A DNA stretch of 35,700 bases from Candidatus Bipolaricaulota bacterium (GTDB taxonomy: Bacteria; Bipolaricaulota; Bipolaricaulia; UBA7950; UBA9294), in NCBI GenBank assembly GCA_015485945.1, contig WFSM01000063.1, positions 1 through 35,700 on the forward strand, written 5' to 3'. Under the pieces are notes generated by a model. That model ran no database searches. It was not told where the DNA came from and saw only the letters and a program-made list of their open reading frames with translations. The position numbers and the translations under genes are program-made. Numbering within the stretch: position 1 is the stretch's first letter; each line of letters opens with the position of its first letter. Shown piece after piece: positions 29,906 through 35,700 of the stretch.

Positions 29906-30222
29906 AAAAGCCCTCCACTGGATACCCCACAGCTTGCTGGGGGGAAGGAAACGGGAATTTGCCGTCCGCGAATGGGTTCGTTGTCTGTCGGATTGCATAA
30001 CCTCGGCGACGGAGAACGTCGGGCGCAAGACCCGCTGCTACGAGAAACCTGGCTTTCCATAGTGGCTACCCCATGAAACAAGGTTTCACGGGGCAGGCCT
30101 TGTGTACGCCGTTGTTCTCCTATGTCCGTGTAGCTACAAAGCGACACAGCAACCTTCAACATGAGGATCAACCCCGCTTTAGACCTCTAATGTCCCCACA
30201 GCTTGCTGCGGGGTTCTTTTAC
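29901..30222 (+). repeat. Noncoding repeat element copy B (~322 bp)
   Basis: Aligns with copy A; first 63 nt show 12 mismatches with no gaps by manual count; fills the gap between the response regulator stop (30219) and the histidine kinase start (29905). Confidence 0.8.
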
Positions 30223-30905
30223 TTCTCATCCCGGGTAAACCGATACCCCACTCCGTGCACGGTCAGTATGTAGCGCGGGTTTTTCGGGTCCTCATCTAAC
30301 TTTCTCCGGATGTTCTTGACGTGGGTGTCAATCGTGCGTGCGAATGAGTCGTACGTGTACCCTTGCACCTCACGCAGCAACTGCAGCCGGGTGAACACCT
30401 GGCCAGGATGGCGGGCGAGGAATACGAGCAAATCAAACTCGGTTGGGGTGAGCTCGACCGACTTACCGGCCAGCGTCACTTCCCGTGCCTTGAGATCGAT
30501 TGCAAGGTCTCCGACCTCGATTCGCTCCGGCTCAGCGCTCTTGCCCTCACTGCGCCGCAGGACAGCCCGCACCCGCGCTACGAGCTCGCGGGGGGAGAAC
30601 GGCTTTACCACGTAATCGTCCGCCCCGAGTTCGAGTCCAACAATGCGGTCAGTCTCCGCCGCTTTGGCAGTGAGCATGATGATCGGAACATTCGACCGGG
30701 TGCGGATACGTTTCGTCACATCTATCCCGCTCATCTTGGGAAGCATCAAATCAAGCACGATTAAATCAGGCCCCTTGTCCGCAAATTCTTGCAGCGCTTC
30801 CTCGCCATCATATGCAGCATAGGTCTTGAACCCTTCCCGTTCCAGATACGCCCGCACCGTGCGCACAATCATCTCTTCATCGTCAACTACCAAGACTCGT
30901 TTCAT
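30219..30905 (-). CDS. OmpR-family response regulator
   Basis: ORF 228 aa; VLVVDDEE, LDLMLPKMSG, LTAKAAETD, KPFSPREL, C-terminal winged helix ELTPTEFDLLVFL..RRKLDEDPKNPRYILTVHGVGYRF. Confidence 0.95.
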   Translation of the reverse strand: MKRVLVVDDEEMIVRTVRAYLEREGFKTYAAYDGEEALQEFADKGPDLIVLDLMLPKMSGIDVTKRIRTRSNVPIIMLTAKAAETDRIVGLELGADDYVVKPFSPRELVARVRAVLRRSEGKSAEPERIEVGDLAIDLKAREVTLAGKSVELTPTEFDLLVFLARHPGQVFTRLQLLREVQGYTYDSFARTIDTHVKNIRRKLDEDPKNPRYILTVHGVGYRFTRDEK

Positions 30906-30913
30906 ATCGATTT

Positions 30914-30922
30914 ATTATACCA
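30914..30922 (-). promoter_or_regulatory. Extended -10 promoter (TGGTATAAT) of the RR-HK operon
   Basis: Minus strand TGGTATAATaaatcgatATG; the -10 ends 8 nt before the start codon. Confidence 0.55.
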
Positions 30923-31114
30923 TAGCCGGGTAAGAACCAGGGGCCCCGCGTCCGTCGGTCGGCTCCCTATGTGCTTGGGGCGCCCTGGATATCTCAAATG
31001 TAGTGTAATTGCGCCCTGTGAATCACCCGTGACAGAAATGTGAAGATCCTGTGGTGACCGCATTGCTTTTCCCTCGCGTCGCCACTACCATAGTTCTCCG
31101 ATCGGAGGGGAAAT

Positions 31115-32188
31115 ATGCGCACAGTCCTTATCGTTTCCACGGAGAACGGCTCGGGCAAGAGCCTGCTCACGCTTGGATTCGGGTTGTCACTTCGGGAGCA
31201 GAAGACTCCGTTTGCGTACATGAAGCCGATCAGCTCGAATGTGCGTTACGCCACTGGCGAACCGCTTGACCGCGACGCCGGAACGATTCGGGAGATCCTC
31301 GGACTAACTGACGACTTGAAAGACATCGCTCCGGTGGCGCTTGAGGGCCCGTTTCTGCAGGAGGCGATTGAATCGGGCGATCGCGGGTTCCGCCGCCGTA
31401 TCATCGAGGCGTTCACCCGCATCACTGCTGATCGCCAAGTGGCACTGATCGAAGGGCGCCGTTACCTCGGACTGGGAATCGGAGCTGGATTAAGCGATCT
31501 CGACCTGTCCGAAGCACTTGCTGCCGACGTTCTCCTCCTCACGAGTTACGACGGCGAGGAAGCGATCGACCGGGTCTTGTGCGCGCTTCGCATGTTGGAA
31601 GGCGGACCAAACATCATTGGGGTCGTGCTTACTGAGGTGGCGATGGAAACGCAATTTGAGCAGGTCCGCGACGTGTTTGTCCCGTTTCTCGCCGACCGTG
31701 GCGCCGAGGTGCTGGGAATCATCCCGTACGAACGGCGGTTGCGATGGGTGAGCGTGGAAGATATCGCCGACCGACTCGGCGGCAAGGTACTCACCGCTGT
31801 GCCGCTCAACCTCCCGGTAGAGAACTTCCTGATTGGGGCGATGTCCCCACGCACGGCGCTGCGCAGCTTTCGCCGTACTCCCGATCTTGGCGTGATCACC
31901 GGTGGTGATCGCGTTGACCTCCAGGAAGCCGCGCTCACCGTCCCCAGCTTGCACTGCTTGATCCTCACGGGAAACATCCGCCCACCGCGGCGGATCATCG
32001 ATCTGGCCAACGCCCGCGGGGTACCGGTTATTGTTGTCGGTCAACACACTCTTGCTGCGGCCCAGTTGTGCCAGGAACTGCCCGGCCGTGCCCGTTTGCG
32101 CCCGGGCGAGCGCCTCGATGAGGCAATCGAGCTTGTACGAAAAAACGTCGATCTGGAGTTGATCCTGGAAAAGGCAACCGACCGCTAG
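31115..32188 (+). CDS. BioD-like/DRTGG-domain protein (phosphotransacetylase N-terminal family)
   Basis: MRTVLIVSTENGSGKSLLTLGFGLSLREQKTPFAYMKPIS P-loop; C-terminal GVITGGDRVDLQEAAL..LILTGNIRPPRRIIDLANARGVPVIVV resembles DRTGG. Confidence 0.8.
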   Translation: MRTVLIVSTENGSGKSLLTLGFGLSLREQKTPFAYMKPISSNVRYATGEPLDRDAGTIREILGLTDDLKDIAPVALEGPFLQEAIESGDRGFRRRIIEAFTRITADRQVALIEGRRYLGLGIGAGLSDLDLSEALAADVLLLTSYDGEEAIDRVLCALRMLEGGPNIIGVVLTEVAMETQFEQVRDVFVPFLADRGAEVLGIIPYERRLRWVSVEDIADRLGGKVLTAVPLNLPVENFLIGAMSPRTALRSFRRTPDLGVITGGDRVDLQEAALTVPSLHCLILTGNIRPPRRIIDLANARGVPVIVVGQHTLAAAQLCQELPGRARLRPGERLDEAIELVRKNVDLELILEKATDR

Positions 32189-32601
32189 TCCGGTTCTATT
32201 ACGGCCTCCCACGTTACCTGTGTCACCTTGTTGATGGTGTTGGTAATCGGGCAATAGCGTTCCATTGACAGTTTAATTGCCTTTTCCGCGTTGGCGCGGG
32301 GAACGTCGCCCTTGAACCGATACACAATGTGCAGCCGAGTTATCACCTTCGGATACTCAGGTGCCCGTTCGTCCTCAATCTCAATTCGAAATGAAGTCGG
32401 CACCGTATGCATCTTACGCAGGATTGAGATCACATCCATGCCTGTGCATCCGCCGAGCGCGCACAACATCGTCTCCACTGGCCGCAGAGCGGTATCCTCG
32501 CCGCCCACGTTGGGGTCGGAGTCCATCAGCAGCGCGTGTCCGCTCTCTCCTTGGCCGACAAACTGCATTCCATCTACAAATTTAACGATCGTATTCCCCA
32601 T
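32185..32601 (-). CDS. OsmC family protein
   Basis: ORF 138 aa; RPVETMLCALGGCTGMDVISILRK..KAIKLSMERYCPITNTI: the two conserved OsmC cysteines. Confidence 0.9.
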   Translation of the reverse strand: MGNTIVKFVDGMQFVGQGESGHALLMDSDPNVGGEDTALRPVETMLCALGGCTGMDVISILRKMHTVPTSFRIEIEDERAPEYPKVITRLHIVYRFKGDVPRANAEKAIKLSMERYCPITNTINKVTQVTWEAVIEPD

Positions 32602-32610
32602 TGCTCCTCC

Positions 32611-32661
32611 AAATATTTAACTATTTAAATACTTGACTTCCACCATCACGCTGGATATCAT
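32611..32661 (+). promoter_or_regulatory. Divergent osmC/arsR control region: AT-rich palindromes and arsR promoter
   Basis: AAATATTT (32611-32618), TATTTAAATA (32622-32631); TTGACT (32633-32638), 17-bp spacer, TATCAT (32656-32661). Confidence 0.55.
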
Positions 32662-32692
32662 TCTAGGCCAATGCGGCCAAAGGAGCAACTAA

Positions 32693-32971
32693 ATGGGGAA
32701 AGACGAAACGAGAAAATACTGGGTAGAAGTGTTCTCCGCGTTGGCGAGCGAACCGCGCTTGCAGATTGTGCAGATGATCACCGGGCGCAAGGTTGATTGC
32801 CAGGAGATCCTGGAGGAGTTACCATTGAGTCAACCGGCGATATCCTATCATCTCGGCAGGCTCGAACGGGCCGGGGTGCTCGTCAAAGAGCGGAAAGGTA
32901 CGCATAACTGCTACCATTTAAACCAGAGCCTATTAGCTTTAATCAATCTGTTGGAGGAGGATCTAGGATGA
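32693..32971 (+). CDS. ArsR family transcriptional regulator
   Basis: ORF 92 aa; VFSALASEPRLQIVQMI.. LPLSQPAISYHLGRLERAGVLVKERKGTHNCYHLN. Confidence 0.92.
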   Translation: MGKDETRKYWVEVFSALASEPRLQIVQMITGRKVDCQEILEELPLSQPAISYHLGRLERAGVLVKERKGTHNCYHLNQSLLALINLLEEDLG

Positions 32972-33207
32972 GCCATGAGGTTATAGTTTACACCACACCG
33001 ACTTGCCCATGGTGTCAGGCGACGAAGGAGTACCTGCGGGCACGTGAGATCGACTTTGAAGAGGTTGACGTTTCGGCCGATCCCGCCGCGGCGCAGGAGA
33101 TGATCGAGAAAAGCGGGCAGATGGGAACCCCGGTTGTGGACATCGACGGTGAGGTTATCGTTGGGTTCAACAAGCCGGAGATCGATCGGCTGCTAGACTT
33201 AAACTAG
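32968..33207 (+). CDS. Glutaredoxin-like protein (CPWC)
   Basis: ORF 79 aa; VIVYTTPTCPWCQATKEYLRAREIDFEEVDV..GTPVVDIDGEVIVGFN; ATGA overlap with arsR. Confidence 0.92.
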   Translation: MSHEVIVYTTPTCPWCQATKEYLRAREIDFEEVDVSADPAAAQEMIEKSGQMGTPVVDIDGEVIVGFNKPEIDRLLDLN

Positions 33208-33216
33208 GAGGAAACA

Positions 33217-33858
33217 ATGGCACTTATTGGAAAAGAGGATCAAGAGTATCTGCGGAACGAATTTTTGCGGTTGGAGCGCCCGGTTAAGCTTGTGCTGTTC
33301 ACGAGTGCGTCGTGCGCGTCGTGCGCGGACACCAAAACTCTACTTGATGAAACAGCCACTCTGTCGGACAAGATTTCCGTGATCAGCTATGACATCGATA
33401 ATGACGCGGACAAGGCTCAGGAGTACGGCGTCAACGGGCGTGCTCCCACAATTGCGGTCGTCGGTGATGAGGACTCCCACATTCGGTTCTACGGGATCCC
33501 GGCCGGCTACGAGTTCGGGACGCTGATCGAGGACATCATCGATGTCGGTCGCGGGGAAACCGGACTGACGGATGCCACCAAGGCTGCGCTTGCGGAACTG
33601 TCCGAGCCGGTTCACATCCAGGTATTCGTTACCCCAAGTTGCCCGTACTGCCCGCGGGCGGCACGGACCGCGCACATGATGGCGCTTGAGTCCGACAAAG
33701 TGAACTCCGACGTCATCCTGGCAGGCGAGTTCCCCGAGCTGTCCAACCAGTACAACGTGATGGCCGTCCCCAAGGTGGTCATCAACGAGGACACCAGTTT
33801 TGAGGGGGCAATTCCAGAAGAAGACTTCCTGTCGTTCGTCAAGCAGGCCGTCGTCTAA
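33217..33858 (+). CDS. Protein disulfide oxidoreductase (PDO-like, two thioredoxin-fold units)
   Basis: ORF 213 aa; N-unit CASC, C-unit CPYCPRA, cis-Pro MAVPKVVINE. Confidence 0.88.
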   Translation: MALIGKEDQEYLRNEFLRLERPVKLVLFTSASCASCADTKTLLDETATLSDKISVISYDIDNDADKAQEYGVNGRAPTIAVVGDEDSHIRFYGIPAGYEFGTLIEDIIDVGRGETGLTDATKAALAELSEPVHIQVFVTPSCPYCPRAARTAHMMALESDKVNSDVILAGEFPELSNQYNVMAVPKVVINEDTSFEGAIPEEDFLSFVKQAVV

Positions 33859-33886
33859 CCGGTACCGGTTGCGAAGATTTAGCTCA

Positions 33887-33920
33887 CAGCGCCTCGGGGT
33901 ATCCCGGGGCGCTGTTCTTG
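33887..33920 (+). terminator. Rho-independent terminator after the PDO gene
   Basis: CAGCGCC-TCGGGGTATCCCGG-GGCGCTG followed by TTCTTGTT. Confidence 0.65.
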
Positions 33921-33952
33921 TTCCGCGGCGAACAGGAAGATAAGGTAAAACC

Positions 33953-34654
33953 ATGGGAAAGATCATCCTTATAATCGATGATGAGCGGGAGCTCGTCGGT
34001 TCAATTGCCGACTACCTGCGACAGGCAGGGTATCGCCCGATCGGAGTATACGACGGCGCATCGGCACTCGACCGGGTTGCGGAGGATCGGCCCGATTTAG
34101 TAATCCTCGATCTCGGGCTGCCGGATATCGACGGGCTCGATGTCGCACGCGCCATCCGCGACCGAGGTGATATTCCGATTATCATGCTTACCGCGCGAGC
34201 GCAGGAAATTGATCGCATCGTCGGTCTCGAGATCGGGGCTGACGATTACATTGCCAAGCCGTTCTCCCCACGCGAGCTTGTGTTGCGCGTCCAGGCGGTG
34301 CTACGACGGTTGGCCGGTCCGGGGCCGGAGGCACCAGTGCGAATCAGCGATCTTGTGATCGACCTTACTGGGCGTGAAGTGACACGCGCCGGCAAGCCGG
34401 TTGAACTTACCCCAACTGAATTTGACCTCCTCGCGTTTCTCGTCCGCCGTCCCAACCGTGTGTTCACGCGCATGCAGCTGTTGCGCGAAGTGCAGGGATA
34501 CACTACCCCCGCTCTGATGCGCAACGTCGATAACCACATTATGAATCTGCGTCGCAAGATCGAGCCCGATCCGGCCACCCCGCAACTCATCAAGACGGTG
34601 TACGGGGTCGGGTACAAACTCGTTGTTCCGAAAGGAGGCGCCGACGCGGATTAG
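33953..34654 (+). CDS. OmpR-family response regulator
   Basis: ORF 233 aa; LIIDDERE, LDLGLPDIDGLD, KPFSPREL, winged-helix C-terminus; paralogous to 30219-30905. Confidence 0.95.
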   Translation: MGKIILIIDDERELVGSIADYLRQAGYRPIGVYDGASALDRVAEDRPDLVILDLGLPDIDGLDVARAIRDRGDIPIIMLTARAQEIDRIVGLEIGADDYIAKPFSPRELVLRVQAVLRRLAGPGPEAPVRISDLVIDLTGREVTRAGKPVELTPTEFDLLAFLVRRPNRVFTRMQLLREVQGYTTPALMRNVDNHIMNLRRKIEPDPATPQLIKTVYGVGYKLVVPKGGADAD

Positions 34655-35700
34655 GGAAATATCACTTCGCTCTAAACTGTTTTTGGGGCTTGCCGTCGCC
34701 GTTTTCGCCTCGTTGGGAGCGGTGTACTGGCTGGCAACCAACCTCCTCATCAGCGATGCGATGGGATACATCGCAGCGGAACACGCAACACAGGCAATGG
34801 GGATTAAATCCAGTCTAGCTGACTATTACGCGACGAACGGAAGCTGGAGCGGGGTGGGGAATGTGTTTTCCAGTCACGGGCCATCCCGCGGTGGGATGAG
34901 AGGATCGGGCGGGATGTTCCTCCTCACTGACTCCGCTGGGAACGTAATTTACGCAACTTCCTCCAGTGCACGCCCGGCGAAGATATCGCCCCGTCTGCGT
35001 GCCAGGGGAATTCCGATTATCGTTGCCGGGAAGACAGTGGGAATCCTGTTCACGGGTCCTCTCCTCGGCCAATTTACTGATGTTGAAGCCCGCCTTCTCG
35101 CCTCCATCCAGCGCACTGTCGCTTACGCCGCAGCGATAAGCGTGGGGATCGCATTGTTAATTGGAATCGTGTTGGTCCGGATCATCACCGCTCCGTTCGT
35201 CCGGCTAACTGCTGCCACGCGGGCGATCGCGGCCGGCGACCTAGCCAAATCGGTCGCAGTTCACGGAGACGACGAGATCGGGCGGCTTGGGGCCGTGTTG
35301 GACGAGCTGCGCATGGGGCTCGCGCGGTCTGAGGGAGTACGCCGCCGGATGCTTGCCGACGTTGCCCACGAGCTCCGTAACCCACTTGCCATCGTGCGGG
35401 CCAAGATCGAGGCGATGCTTGACGGGGTTCAGCCCGCTGATGAGGAAAACCTAGTAAAAGTGAACGAACAGTTGGAGCATCTCGCGGGATTGATCGACGA
35501 CCTTCAAGATATCGCCCTTGCCGAAGCACACGAACTTCCGTTGCATCGTAAACCGGTCGACCTGGAGGCATTTCTACGTGGCGTGGCCGCTGACGCCCGT
35601 GTTCTCCTGTCCGGCACGGGAAAGGAGTTCCAACTGGATATTCCGCCCGTGCTGCCGGCGGTGACGGCCGATCCACAGCGATTACATCAAATTGTGTGGA
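34650..35700 (+). CDS. Sensor histidine kinase, truncated at right window edge
   Basis: Open frame to the window end: IREISLRSKLFLGLAVAVFASLGAVYWLA..HAMP..MLADVAHELRNPLAIVRAKIEAMLDG; absent from the ORF track because no stop lies in the window; start codon uncertain (possible ATT). Confidence 0.88.
   Translation, partial: MREISLRSKLFLGLAVAVFASLGAVYWLATNLLISDAMGYIAAEHATQAMGIKSSLADYYATNGSWSGVGNVFSSHGPSRGGMRGSGGMFLLTDSAGNVIYATSSSARPAKISPRLRARGIPIIVAGKTVGILFTGPLLGQFTDVEARLLASIQRTVAYAAAISVGIALLIGIVLVRIITAPFVRLTAATRAIAAGDLAKSVAVHGDDEIGRLGAVLDELRMGLARSEGVRRRMLADVAHELRNPLAIVRAKIEAMLDGVQPADEENLVKVNEQLEHLAGLIDDLQDIALAEAHELPLHRKPVDLEAFLRGVAADARVLLSGTGKEFQLDIPPVLPAVTADPQRLHQIVW

Noticed and set aside
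27645-30171. Similar 90-aa and 89-aa minus-strand ORFs (MILMLK...) in the two repeats (27645-27917, 29902-30171)
   Set aside because: Similarity tracks nucleotide conservation of the repeat ends; the middles are dissimilar, composition is not protein-like, and hairpin conservation better explains the sequence
1-35700. CRISPR arrays, tRNA or rRNA genes
   Set aside because: No regularly spaced direct repeats, tRNA cloverleaf or rRNA-like conserved segments noticed on reading both strands; tRNAscan-SE/Infernal not run

Overview
Coding-dense, GC-rich bacterial chromosomal window; lineage not determined from sequence alone. Left part: housekeeping genes ribD (5'-truncated), purB, plsY, ftsH, dxr and a Nif3-family gene. 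Next is a minus-strand set (TauE/SafE, two half-size chromate transporters, single-domain asparaginase, HyuA, HyuB), then an HD-domain protein, M3 oligoendopeptidase and MFS transporter. These are followed by a PadR/ABC exporter operon divergent from an S9 peptidase-GNAT-TrmO-flavin reductase-GNAT run, a DUF5317/HD-GYP pair with a 41-aa peptide gene, TrpB2, a YkuK-like gene, two OmpR-type two-component systems, a DRTGG/BioD-like protein, and an OsmC <> ArsR-glutaredoxin-PDO redox locus. The most notable unexplained structure is a pair of ~322-bp noncoding repeats (27644-27965 and 29901-30222) in the same orientation. They have similar hairpins near both ends, an internal hairpin whose stem sequence differs but whose pairing is kept, and a terminator-like 3' end. 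One copy fills almost exactly the gap between a response regulator and its histidine kinase and supplies the kinase's SD/start region. I interpret them as non-autonomous IS200/IS605-like elements and/or a structured-RNA family, pending covariance-model and genome searches. No rRNA, tRNA or CRISPR array was recognised. All alignments and pairings were made by eye.
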